This document shows, piece by piece, positions 33,131 to 44,640 of a stretch of 64,000 nt of DNA (positions are counted from its first letter, which is position 1; the number at the start of each line of letters is the position of its first letter). The DNA lies in contig JAKCOZ010000021.1 in NCBI GenBank assembly GCA_022605955.1, positions 17,224,161 through 17,288,160 on the forward strand, read 5' to 3'. The position numbers and the translations under genes are program-made. This stretch comes from Rallus limicola. Its lineage: Eukaryota > Chordata > Aves > Gruiformes > Rallidae. The notes below the pieces were generated by a model. The model made no database searches. It saw only the letters and a program-made list of their open reading frames with translations, and was not told the DNA's origin.

Positions 33131-36100
33131 AGTCCCCTCGCCGTTTTTTTTTTCCGTTTTTTTTTTCCTTTTTTTTTCCGTTTTTTTTTCCGTTTTTTTT
33201 TCCGTTTTTTTTTCCGTTTTTTTTTCCGTTTTTTTTTTTTGAGTCCCCTCGCCTTTTTTTTTCCTTTTTTTTTTCCGGTTTTTTTTTTTGAGTCCCCTCG
33301 CCGTTTTTTTCCTTTTTTTTTTCCGGTTTTTTTTTTTGAGTCCCCTCGCCGTTTTTTTTTCCGTTTTTTTTTCCGTTTTTTTTTCCGTTTTTTTTTCCGT
33401 TTTTTTTTTTCGTTTTTTTTTTTTTTCCGAGTCCCCTCGCCTTTTTTTTTTCCGGTTTTTTTTCCGGTTTTTTTTCCGTTTTTTTTTCCGTTTTTTTTTT
33501 CCGTTTTTTTTTTTTTTGAGTCCCCTCGCCTTTTTTTTTCCGGTTTTTTTTCCGGTTTTTTTTCCGGTTTTTTTTCCGGTTTTTTTTCCGGGTTTTTTTT
33601 CCATTTTTTTTTCCGTTTTTTTTTTTTTGAGTCCCCTCGCCTTTTTTTTTCCTTTTTTTTTTCCGGTTTTTTTTTTTGAGTCCCCTCGCCGTTTTTTTTT
33701 CCGTTTTTTTTTCCGTTTTTTTTTCCGTCTTTTTTTCCGTCTTTTTTTCCGTCTTTTTTTCCGTCTTTTTTTCCGTTTTTTTTTCCGTTTTTTTTTCCGT
33801 TTTTTTTTTCCGAGTCCCCTCGCCGTTTTTTTCCGTTTTTTTTTCCGTTTTTTTTTCCGTTTTTTTTTCCGTTTTTTTTTTTTGAGTCCCCTCGCCGTTT
33901 TTTTTTCCGTTTTTTTTTCCGGTTTTTTTTTTTGAGTCCCCTCGCCGTTTTTTTTTTCCTTTTTTTTTTTCCGTTTTTTTTTTCCGTTTTTTTTTCCGTT
34001 TTTTTTTCCGTTTTTTTTTCCGTTTTTTTTTCCGTTTTTTTTTCCGTTTTTTTTTCCGTTTTTTTTTCCGTTTTTTTTTTGAGTCCCCTCGCCTTTTTTT
34101 TTCCGTTTTTTTTTCCGTTTTTTTTTCCGTTTTTTTTTCCGTTTTTTTTTCCGTTTTTTTTTCCGTTTTTTTTTCCGTTTTTTTTTTCCGTTTTTTTTTC
34201 CGTTTTTTTTTTTTGAGTCCTATCGCCTTTTTTTTTCCGGTTTTTTTTCCGTTTTTTTTTTTTGAGTCCCCTCGCCTTTTTTTTTCCGGTTTTTTTTCCG
34301 TTTTTTTTTTTTGAGTCCCCTCGCCTTTTTTTTTCCGGTTTTTTTTCCGGTTTTTTTTCCGTTTTTTTTTTTTGAGTCCCCTCGCATTTTTTTTTTCCGT
34401 TTTTTTTTCCGTTTTTTTTTTTGAGTCCCCTCGCCGTTTTTTTTTCCGTTTTTTTTTCCGTTTTTTTTTCCGTTTTTTTTTCCGTTTTTTTTTCCGTTTT
34501 TTTTTCCGTTTTTTTTTCCGTTTTTTTCCGTTTTTTTTTCCGTTTTTTTTTTCCGTTTTTTTTTCCGTTTTTTTTTCCGTTTTTTTTTTTTGAGTCCCCT
34601 CGCCGTTTTTTTCCGTTTTTTTTTCCGTTTTTTTTTTCCGTTTTTTTTCCGTTTTTTTCCGTTTTATTTTTCGTTTTTTTTTTTCCGTTTTTTTTTCCGT
34701 TTTTTTTTCCGTTTTTTTTTCCGTTTTTTTTTTTTGAGTCCCCTCGCGGTTTTTTTTCCGTTTTTTTTTCCGTTTTTTTTTTTTTTTTTCCGTTTTTTTT
34801 TCCGTTTTTTTTCCGTTTTTTTTCCGTTTTATTTTTCCGTTTTTTTTTTTCCGTTTTTTTTCCGTTTTTTTTTCCGTTTTTTTTCCGTTTTTTTTTTTTG
34901 AGTCCCTCGCCGGTTTTTTTTCCGTTTTTTTTTCCGTTTTTTTTTCCGTTTTTTTTTTCCGGTTTTTTTTCCGGTTTTTTTTCCGTTTTTTTTTCCGTTT
35001 TTTTTCCGTTTTTTTTTTCGTTTTTTTTCCGTTTTTTTTTCCGTTTTTTTTTCCGTTTTTTTTTCCGTTTTTTTTTTTTTGAGTCCACTCGCTTTTTTTT
35101 CGGTTTTTTTTCTCGGTTTTTTTTTCCGTTTTTTTTTTCCGTTTTTTTTTCCGTTTTTTTTTTTCCGTTTTTTTTTCCGTTTTTTTTTCCGTTTTTTTTG
35201 TTTTCCGTTTTTTTTTCCGTTTTTTTTTTTTCCGGTCTCGCGTTTTTTTTTCCGTTTTTTTTTCCGTTTTTTTTTTCCGTTTTTTTTTCCGTTTTTTTTT
35301 CCGTTTTTTTTTTCCGTTTTTTTTCGTTTTTTTTCCGGTTTTTTTTCCGGTTTTTTTTTCCGTTTTTTTTTTTTGAGTCCCCTCGCCGTTTTTTTTTCCG
35401 TTTTTTTTTCCGTTTTTTTTTCCGTTTTTTTTTTTGAGTCCCTCGCGGTTTTTTTTTCCGTTTTTTTTTCCGTTTTTTTTTCCGTTTTTTTTCCGTTTTT
35501 TTTGCCCGTTTTTTTTTCCGGTTTTTTTTTCCGTTTTTTTTTCGTTTTTTTTCCGTTTTTTTTTTTTTGAGTCCCTCGCTTTTTTTTTCCTTTTTTTTTT
35601 CCGGTTTTTTTTTTGAGTCCCCTCGCCGTTTTTTTTCCGTTTTTTTTTTCCGTTTTTTTTCCGTTTTTTTTCCGTTTTTTTTTCCGTTTTTTTTTCCGTT
35701 TTTTTTTTTGAGTCCCTCGCCTTTTTTTTTCCGGTTTTTTTTCCGGTTTTTTTTCCGTTTTTTTTTTTTTGAGTCCCCTCGCTTTTTTTTTTCCGTTTTT
35801 TTTTCCGTTTTTTTTTTTTGAGTCCCTCGCGTTTTTTTTTCCGTTTTTTTTCCGTTTTTTTTCCGTTTTTTTTCGTTTTTTTTCCGTTTTTTTTCCGTTT
35901 TTTTTTTCCGTTTTTTTTCCGTTTTTTTTCCGTTTTTTTTCCGTTTTTTTTTCCGTTTTTTTTTTCCGTTTTTTTTTCCGTTTTTTTTCCGTTTTTTTTT
36001 CCGTTTTTTTTTCCGTTTTTTTTCCGTTTTTTTTTTCCGTTTTTTTTTCCGTTTTTTTTTTCCGTTTTTTTATGCGTTTTTTTTTTGAGTCCCTCGCGGT

Positions 36101-39100
36101 TTTTTTTCCGTTTTTTTTCCGTTTTTTTCCGTTTTTTTTCCGTTTTTTTTTCCGTTTTTTTTCCGTTTTTTTTTCCGTTTTTTTTCCGTTTTTTTTTTTG
36201 AGTCCCCTCGCCTTTTTTTTTCCGGTTTTTTTTCCGGTTTTTTTTTCCGTTTTTTTTTTTGAGTCCCTCGCATTTTTTTTTTCCGTTTTTTTTTCCGTTT
36301 TTTTTTTGAGTCCCTCGCCGTTTTTTTTCCGTTTTTTTTTCCGGTTTTTTCGTTTTTTTTCCGAGTCCCTCGCCGTTTTTTTTCCGTTTTTTTTTCCGTT
36401 TTTTTTCCGTTTTTTTTCCGTTTTTTTTTCCGTTTTTTTTTCCGTTTTTTTTTCCGTTTTTTTTTCCGTTTTTTTTCCGTTTTTTTTCCGTTTTTTTTTC
36501 CGTTTTTTTTTCCGTTTTTTTTTCCGTTTTTTTTTTCGTTTTTTTTCCGTTTTTTTTTCCGTTTTTTTTTTTTGAGTCCCCTCGCCGGTTTTTTTTCCGT
36601 TTTTTTTTTCCGTTTTTTTTCCGTTTTTTTTTCCGTTTTTTTTTCCGTTTTTTTTTCCGTTTTTTTTCCGTTTTTTTTTCCGTTTTTTTTTGAGTCCCTC
36701 GCCTTTTTTTTTCCGGTTTTTTTTCCGTTTTTTTTTCCGTTTTTTTTTCCGTTTTTTTTCCGTTTTTTTTTTCCGTTTTTTTTTCCGTTTTTTTTTCCGT
36801 TTTTTTTTTTTGAGTCCCCTCGCCTTTTTTTTTCCGGTTTTTTTTCCGTTTTTTTTTCCGTTTTTTTTTCCGTTTTTTTTTCCGTTTTTTTTTCCGTTTT
36901 TTTTTCCGTTTTTTTTTCGAGTCCCCTCGCCGTTTTTTTTCCGTTTTTTTTTCCGTTTTTTTTTCCGTTTTTTTTTTTGAGTCCCCTCGCCCGTTTTTTT
37001 TTCCGTTTTTTTTTCCGTTTTTTTTTCCGTTTTTTTCGTTTTTCCGTTTTTTTTCCGTTTTTTTTTTTTTCCGTTTTTTTTTTCCGTTTTTTTTTCCGTT
37101 TTTTTTTCCGTTTTTTTTTTTTGAGTCCCTCGCGGTTTTTTTTCCGGTTTTTTTTCCGTTTTTTTTTCCGTTTTTTTTTCCGGTTTTTTTTCCGGTTTTT
37201 TTTCCGTTTTTTTTTCCGTTTTTTTTCCGTTTTTTTTTCCGTTTTTTTTCCGTTTTTTTTTCCGTTTTTTTTCCGTTTTTTTTTCCGTTTTTTTTTTTGA
37301 GTCCCTCGCCTTTTTTTTTTCCGGTTTTTTTTCCGTTTTTTTTTTCCGTTTTTTTTTCCGTTTTTTTTTCCGTTTTTTTTCCGTTTTTTTTTCCGTTTTT
37401 TTTTCCGTTTTTTTTTCCGTTTTTTTTTTCCGTTTTTTTTTTTCGAGTCCCCTCGCCGTTTTTTTTCCGTTTTTTTTTCCGTTTTTTTTTCCGTTTTTTT
37501 TTCCGTTTTTTTTCCGTTTTTTTTTCCGTTTTTTTTTCCGGTTTTTTTTCCGTTTTTTTTTCCGTTTTTTTTCCGGTTTTTTTTCCGGTTTTTTTTCCGT
37601 TTTTTTTTTTTGAGTCCCCTCGCCGTTTTTTTTTCCGTTTTTTTTTCCGTTTTTTTTCCGTTTTTTTTTTTTGAGTCCCCTCGCCGTTTTTTTTTCCGTT
37701 TTTTTTTTCCGTTTTTTTTTCCGTTTTTTTTTCCGTTTTTTTTTCCGTTTTTTTTGCCGTTTTTTTTTCCGTTTTTTTTTCCGTTTTTTTTTCCGTTTTT
37801 TTTCCGTTTTTTTTTTTTGAGTCCCCTCGCCTTTTTTTTTCCTTTTTTTTTTCGGTTTTTTTTTTTGAGTCCCCTCGCCGTTTTTTTTTCCGTTTTTTTT
37901 TCCGTTTTTTTTTCCGTTTTTTTTCCGTTTTTTTTTCCGTTTTTTTTTCCGTTTTTTTTTTGAGTCCCCTCGCCTTTTTTTTTCCGGTTTTTTTTCCGGT
38001 TTTTTTCCGTTTTTTTTTTTTGAGTCCCCTCGCATTTTTTTTTCCGTTTTTTTTCCGTTTTTTTTTTTGAGTCCCTCGCGTTTTTTTTCCGTTTTTTTTC
38101 CGTTTTTTTTCCGTTTTTTTTTCCGTTTTTTTTCCGTTTTTTTTTCCGTTTTTTTTCCGTTTTTTTTTCCGTTTTTTTTCCGTTTTTTTTCCGTTTTTTT
38201 TCCGTTTTTTTTTCCGTTTTTTTTCCGTTTTTTTTTCCGTTTTTTTTTCCGTTTTTTTTTCCGTTTTTTTTTTTCCGTTTTTTTTTTCCGTTTTTTTTTC
38301 CGTTTTTTTTTTCCGTTTTTTTATGCGTTTTTTTTTTTGAGTCCCCTCGCGGTTTTTTTTCCGTTTTTTTTCCGTTTTTTTTCCGTTTTTTTTTCCGTTT
38401 TTTTTTTCCGTTTTTTTTTTCCGTTTTTTTTTCCGTTTTTTTTTCCGTTTTTTTTTCCGTTTTTTTTTTTTTGAGTCCCCTCGCCTTTTTTTTTCCGGTT
38501 TTTTTTCCGGTTTTTTTTCCGTTTTTTTTTTTTGAGTCCCTCGCATTTTTTTTTCCGTTTTTTTTTCCGTTTTTTTTTTTGAGTCCCTCGCCGTTTTTTT
38601 TTCCGTTTTTTTTCCGGTTTTTTTTCCGTTTTTTTTTCGAGTCCCCTCGCCGTTTTTTTTTCCGTTTTTTTTTCCGTTTTTTTTTTTCCGTTTTTTTTTC
38701 CGTTTTTTTTTTCCGTTTTTTTTTTCGTTTTTTTTTTCCGTTTTTTTTCCGTTTTTTTTTCCGTTTTTTTTTCCGTTTTTTTTTCCGTTTTTTTTTCCGT
38801 TTTTTTTCCGTTTTTTTTTCCGTTTTTTTTTTTTTTCGTTTTTTTTTTTTGAGTCCCCTCGCGGTTTTTTTTCCGTTTTTTTTCCGTTTTTTTTCCGTTT
38901 TTTTTTCCGTTTTTTTTTCCGTTTTTTTTCCGTTTTTTTTCCGTTTTTTTTTCCGTTTTTTTTTTTGAGTCCCCTCGCCTTTTTTTTTCCGGTTTTTTTT
39001 TCCGTTTTTTTTCCGTTTTTTTTTTCCGTTTTTTTTTCCGTTTTTTTTTTCCGTTTTTTTTTCCGTTTTTTTTTCCGTTTTTTTTTCCGTTTTTTTTTTT

Positions 39101-39866
39101 GAGTCCCCTCGCCTTTTTTTTTCCGGTTTTTTTTCCGTTTTTTTTTCCGTTTTTTTTCCGTTTTTTTTTCCGTTTTTTTTTCCGTTTTTTTTTCGAGTCC
39201 CTCGCGTTTTTTTTTCCGTTTTTTTTTCCGTTTTTTTTTCCGTTTTTTTTTTTGAGTCCCCTCGCCGTTTTTTTTTCCGTTTTTTTTTCCGTTTTTTTTT
39301 CCGTTTTTTTTCCGTTTTTTTCCGTTTTTTTTTTTTGAGTCCCCTCGCCTTTTTTTTTCCTTTTTTTTTTCCGGTTTTTTTTTTGAGTCCCTCGCCGTTT
39401 TTTTTTCCGTTTTTTTTTCCGTTTTTTTTTCCGTTTTTTTTTTCCGTTTTTTTTTTTTGAGTCCCCTCCTTTTTTTTCCGGTTTTTTTTCCGGTTTTTTA
39501 CCGTTTTTTTTTTGAGTCCCCTCGCATTTTTTTTTTCCGGTTTTTTTTCCGTTTTTTTTTTTTGACTCCCCTCGCGTTTTTTTTTCCTTTTTTTTTCCGT
39601 TTTTTTTTTCCGTTTTTATTTCCGTTTTTTTTTCCGAGTCCCCTCGCCGTTTTTTTTTCCGTTTTTTTTTCCGTTTTTTTTTCCGTTTTTTTTTCCGTTT
39701 TTTTTTCCGTTTTTTTTTCCTTTTTTTTTCCGTTTTTTTTCCGTTTTTTTTTCCGTTTTTTTTTCCGGTTTTTTTTCCGTTTTTTTTTCCGTTTTTTTAT
39801 CCGTTTTTTTTTTTTGAGTCCCCTCGCGGTTTTTTTTCCGTTTTTTTTTTTCCGTTTTTTTTTTTT

Positions 39867-42800
39867 CCGAGTCCCCTCGCCTTTTTTTTTTACTTTTTTT
39901 TTTCCGTTTTTTTTTCCGTTTGTTTTTTTCGTTTTTTTTTTTCGTTTTTTTTTTCGTTTTTTTTTTCGGTTTTTTTTTCGTTTTTTTTTTTCGTTTTTTT
40001 TTTCGGTTTTTTTTTCGTTTTTTTTTTTCGGTTTTTTTTCCGTTTTTTTTTCCGTTTTTTTTTTTGAGTCCCCTCGCCGTTTTTTTTCCGTTTTTTTTTC
40101 CGTTTTTTTTTTTTGAGTCCCCTCGCCGTTTTTTTCCGGTTTTTTTTCCGTTTTTTTTCCCGTTTTTTTTCCGTTTTTTTTTTTGAGTCCCCTCGCCGTT
40201 TTTTTTTCCGTTTTTTTTTCCGTTTTTTTTTCCGTTTTTTTTTCCGTTTTTTTATTCCGTTTTTTTTTCCGTTTTTTTATTCCGTTTTTTTTTCCGTTTT
40301 TTTTTCCGTTTTTTTTTCCGTTTTTTTTTCCGTGTCCCCTCGCGTTTTTTTTTCCGTTTTTTTTTCCGTTTTTTTTTCCGTTTTTTTTTCCGTTTTTTTT
40401 TTCCGTTTTTTTTTCCGTTTTTTTTTCCGTTTTTTTTTCCGTTTTTTTTTCCGTTTTTTTTTCTCGTTTTTTTTTTTTTCCGAGTCCCATCGCCTTTTTT
40501 TTTTACTTTTTTTTTTCCGTTTGTTTTTTTCGTTTTTTTTTTTCGTTTTTTTTTTTCGTTTTTTTTTTCGGGTTTTTTTTTCGGTTTTTTTTTCGGTTTT
40601 TTTTTCGGTTTTTTTTTTCGTTTTTTTTTCCGTTTTTTTTTCCGTTTTTTTTTTTGAGTCCCCTCGCCGTTTTTTTCCGTTTTTTTTTTCCGTTTTTTTT
40701 TTTGAGTCCCCTCGCCTTTTTTTTTCCGGTTTTTTTTCCGGTTTTTTTTCCGTTTTTTTTTTTTGAGTCCCCTCGCATTTTTTTTTTCCGTTTTTTTTTC
40801 CGTTTTTTTTTTTTGAGTCCCCTCGCCGTTTTTTTTTCCGTTTTTTTTTCCGTTTTTTTTTCCGTTTTTTTTTCCGTTTTTTTTTCCGTTTTTTTTTTTT
40901 TGAGTCCCCTCGCCTTTTTTTTTCCTTTTTTTTTTCCGGTTTATTTTTTTGAGTCCCCTCGCCGTTTTTTTTTTCCGTTTTTTTTTCCGTTTTTTTTTCC
41001 GTTTTTTTTTCCGTTTTTTTTTCCGTTTTTTTTTTCCGTTTTTTTTTCCGTTTTTTTTTTTTGAGTCCCCTCGCCTTTTTTTTTCCGGTTTTTTTTCCGG
41101 TTTTTTACCGTTTTTTTTTTTTGAGTCCCCTCGCATTTTTTTTTTCCGTTTTTTTTTCCGTTTTTTTTTTTTGACTCCCCTCGCCGTTTTTTTTTCCGTT
41201 TTTTTTTCCGTTTTTTTTTCCGTTTTTTTTTCCGTTTTTTTTTCCGTTTTTTTTTCCGTTTTTTTTTCCGTTTTTTTTTCCGTTTTTTTTTCCGTTTTTT
41301 TTTTCCGTTTTTTTTTCCGTTTTTTTTTCCGTTTTTTTTTCCGTTTTTTTTTTCCGTTTTTTTTCCGTTTTTTTTTCCGTTTTTTTATCCGTTTTTTTTT
41401 TTTGAGTCCCCTCGCGGTTTTTTTTCCGTTTTTTTTTCCGGTTTTTTTTCCGGTTTTTTTTCCGTTTTTTTTTTTCCGTTTTTTTTTTTTTCCGAGTCCC
41501 CTCGCCTTTTTTTTTTACTTTTTTTTTTCCGTTTTTTTTTTCCGTTTGTTTTTTTCGGTTTTTTTTTTCGTTTTTTTTTTCGGGTTTTTTTTCGGTTTTT
41601 TTTTCGGTTTTTTTTTTCGTTTTTTTTTTCGGTTTTTTTTTCGTTTTTTTTTTTCGTTTTTTTTTCCGTTTTTTTTTCCGTTTTTTTTTTTGAGTCCCCT
41701 CGCCGTTTTTTTCCGTTTTTTTTTTCCGTTTTTTTTTTTGAGTCCCCTCGCCGTTTTTTTCCGTTTTTTTTTCCGTTTTTTTTTTTGAGTCCCCTCGCCG
41801 TTTTTTTCCGTTTTTTTTTCCGTTTTTTTTTCCGTTTTTTTCCGTTTTTTTTTCCGTTTTTTTTCCGTTTTTTTTTTCCGTTTTTTTTTTTTGAGTCCCC
41901 TCGCCGTTTTTTTCCGGTTTTTTTTCCGTTTTTTTTCCCGGTTTTTTTCCGTTTTTTTTTTTGAGTCCCCTCGCCGTTTTTTTTTCCGTTTTTTTTTCCG
42001 TTTTTTTTTCCGTTTTTTTTTCCGTTTTTTTTTCCGTTTTTTTTTCCGTTTTTTTTTTCGTTTTTTTTTTTTTCCGAGTCCCCTCGCCTTTTTTTTTTCC
42101 GGGTTTTTTTCCGTTTTTTTTTCCGTTTTTTTTTTCCGTTTTTTTTTCCGTTTTTTTTTCCGAGTCCCCTCGCCGTTTTTTTTTCCGTTTTTTTTTCCGG
42201 TTTTTTTTCCGTTTTTTTTTCCGGTTTTTTTTCCGTTTTTTTTCCGTTTTTTTTTCCGTTTTTTTTTTTGAGTCCCCTCGCGGTTTTTTTTCCGTTTTTT
42301 TTTCCGTTTTTTTTTCCGTTTTTTTTTCCGTTTTTTTTTCCGTTTTTTTTTTCCGTTTTTTTTTCCGTTTTTTTTTCCGTTTTTTTTTCCGTTTTTTTTT
42401 CCGTTTTTTTATCCGTTTTTTTTTTTTGAGTCCCCTCGCGGTTTTTTTTCCGGTTTTTTTTCCGGTTTTTTTTCCGTTTTTTTTTCCGGTTTTTTTTCCG
42501 TTTTTTTTTCCGTTTTTTTTTCCGTTTTTTTTTCCGTTTATTTTTCCATTTTTTTTTCCGTTTTTTTTTCCGTTTTTTTTTCCGTTTTTTTTTCCGTTTT
42601 TTTTTCCGGTTTTTTTTCCGTTTTTTTTTCTCGTTTTTTTTTTTTTCCGAGTCCCCTCGCCTTTTTTTTTTACTTTTTTTTTTCCGTTTGTTTTTTTCGG
42701 TTTTTTTTTTCGGTTTTTTTTTTCGGTTTTTTTTTCGGTTTTTTTTTCGTTTTTTTTTTTCGGTTTTTTTTTCGGTTTTTTTTTTCGGTTTTTTTTCCGT

Positions 42801-44000
42801 TTTTTTTTCCGTTTTTTTTTTTGAGTCCCCTCGCCGTTTTTTTCCGTTTTTTTTTTCCGTTTTTTTTTTTGAGTCCCCTCGCCGTTTTTTTCCGTTTTTT
42901 TTTCCGTTTTTTTTTTTGAGTCCCCTCCCCGTTTTTTTCCGGTTTTTTTTCCGTTTTTTTTTCCTTTTTTTTCCGTTTTTTTTTCCGTTTTTTTTCCGTT
43001 TTTTTTTCCGTTTTTTTTTTTTGAGTCCCCTCGCCGTTTTTTTCCGGTTTTTTTTCCGGTTTTTTTTCCGTTTTTTTTTTCCGTTTTTTTTCCGTTTTTT
43101 TTTTTGAGTCCCCTCGCCGTTTTTTTTTCCGGTTTTTTTTCCGTTTTTTTTTCCGTTTTTTTTTCCGTTTTTTTTTCCGTTTTTTTTTCCGTTTTTTTTT
43201 CCGTTTTTTTTTCCGTTTTTTTTTCCGTTTTTTTTCCTTTTTTTTTTTTGAGTCCCCTCGCCGGTTTTTTTTCCGTTTTTTTTCCGTTTTTTTTTCTTCT
43301 TTTTTTTGAGTCCCCTCGCCGGTTTTTTTTCCGGTTTTTTTTCCGTTTTTTTTTCCGTTTTTTTTTCCGTTTTTTTTCCGTTTTTTTTCCGTTTTTTTTC
43401 CGGTTTTTTTCCGTTTTTTTTTCCGGTTTTTTTTCCGAGTCCCCTCGCCGTTTTTTTTTCCGTTTTTTTTTCCGGTTTTTTTTCCGTTTTTTTTTCCGTT
43501 TTTTTTTCCGTTTTTTTTTTTTGAGTCCCCTCGCGGTTTTTTTTTCCGTTTTTTTTTCCGTTTTTTTTTCCGTTTTTTTTTCCGTTTTTTTTTCCGTTTT
43601 TTTTTCCGTTTATTTTTCCGTTTTTTTTTCCGTTTTTTTTTCCGTTTTTTTTTTGAGTCCCCTCGCCTTTTTTTTTCCGTTTTTTTTTTGAGTCCCCTCG
43701 CCTTTTTTTTTCCGTTTTTTTTTTGAGTCCCCTCGCCTTTTTTTTTCCGGTTTTTTTTTCCGGTTTTTTTTCCGTTTTTTTTTCCGTTTTTTTTTCCGGT
43801 TTTTTTTTTCGTTTTTTTTTTTTTTTCCGAGTCCCCTCGCCTTTTTTTTTTACTTTTTTTTTTCCGTTTTTTTTTCCGTTTGTTTTTTTCGTTTTTTTTT
43901 TTCGTTTTTTTTTTTCCGAGTCCCCTCGCCGTTTTTTTTTCCGTTTTTTTTTCCGTTTTTTTTTCCGTTTTTTTTTTCCGTTTTTTTTTCCGTTTTTTTT
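39867..44000 (+). repeat. Reiterated complex module (CCGAGTCCCC + TAC + CG-T units)
   Basis: Five modules begin at 39867, 40480, 41492, 42647 and 43827 (spacings 613, 1012, 1155 and 1180 bp). Each has CCGAGTCCCCTCGCC (the 40480 copy reads CCGAGTCCCATCGCC), a long T tract, TTTACTTTT, CCGTTTGTTTT, then single-C TTTCG/TTTCGG units. These are duplicated segments of the 12-bp array at a third level of organisation. Confidence 0.75.
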
Positions 44001-44107
44001 TTCCGTTTTTTTTTTCCGTTTTTTTTTTCCGTTTTTTTTTTTCCGTTTTTTTTTTCCGTTTTTTTTTTCCGTTTTTTTTTTCCGTTTTTTTTTTTCGTTT
44101 TTTTTTT

Positions 44108-44640
44108 CCGAGTCCCCTCGCCGTTTTTTTGGTTTTTTTTTTGTTTTTTTTTTTCGGTTTTTTTTTCGGGTTTTTTTTCGGTTTTTTTTTCTTTTTTTTT
44201 TCGTTTTTTTTTCCGAGTCCCCTCGCCGTTTTTTTTTACTTTTTTTTTTCGGTTTTTTTTCGGTTTTTTTTACTTTTTTTTCGTTTTTTTTTTCGTTTTT
44301 TTTTTCCGAGTCCCCTCGCCGTTTTTTTTACTTTTTTTTTTCGGTTTTTTTTTTCGGTTTTTTTTATTTTTTTTTCCTTTTTTTTCCGAGTCCCCTCGCC
44401 GTTTTTTTTACTTTTTTTTTCGTTTTTTTTTCGTTTTTTTTTACTTTTTTTTTTCGTTTTTTTTTCCGAGTCCCCTCGCCGTTTTTTTTACTTTTTTTTT
44501 TCGTTATTTTTTTCGGGTTTTTTTACTTTTTTTTCGGTTTTTTTTTGTTTTTTTTTTTCCGAGTCCCCTCGCCGTTTTTTTTATTTTTTTTTTTTCGTTT
44601 TTTTTTCGTTTTTTTTCCGGTTTTTTTTTTGAGTCCCCTC
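44108..44640 (+). repeat. 80-105-bp CCGAGTCCCC/TAC sub-array
   Basis: CCGAGTCCCCTCGCCG recurs at 44108, 44213, 44306, 44386, 44466 and 44559 (spacings 105, 93, 80, 80 and 93 bp). The units between are TTTACTTTT and TTTCGG with T8-T9 rather than CCG-T9. This seems to be the tail of the fifth complex module amplified on its own. Confidence 0.75.

Noticed and set aside
31068..38546. 2492-codon minus-strand open frame (Lys/Asn/Gly-rich, then NQTRKPNPETKPG repeats) and similar 1352-, 1068- and 832-codon frames
   Set aside because: It is a direct consequence of stop-free 12- and 13-bp repeats. Several frames are open at once, composition is purely periodic, and no domain or initiation context is present.
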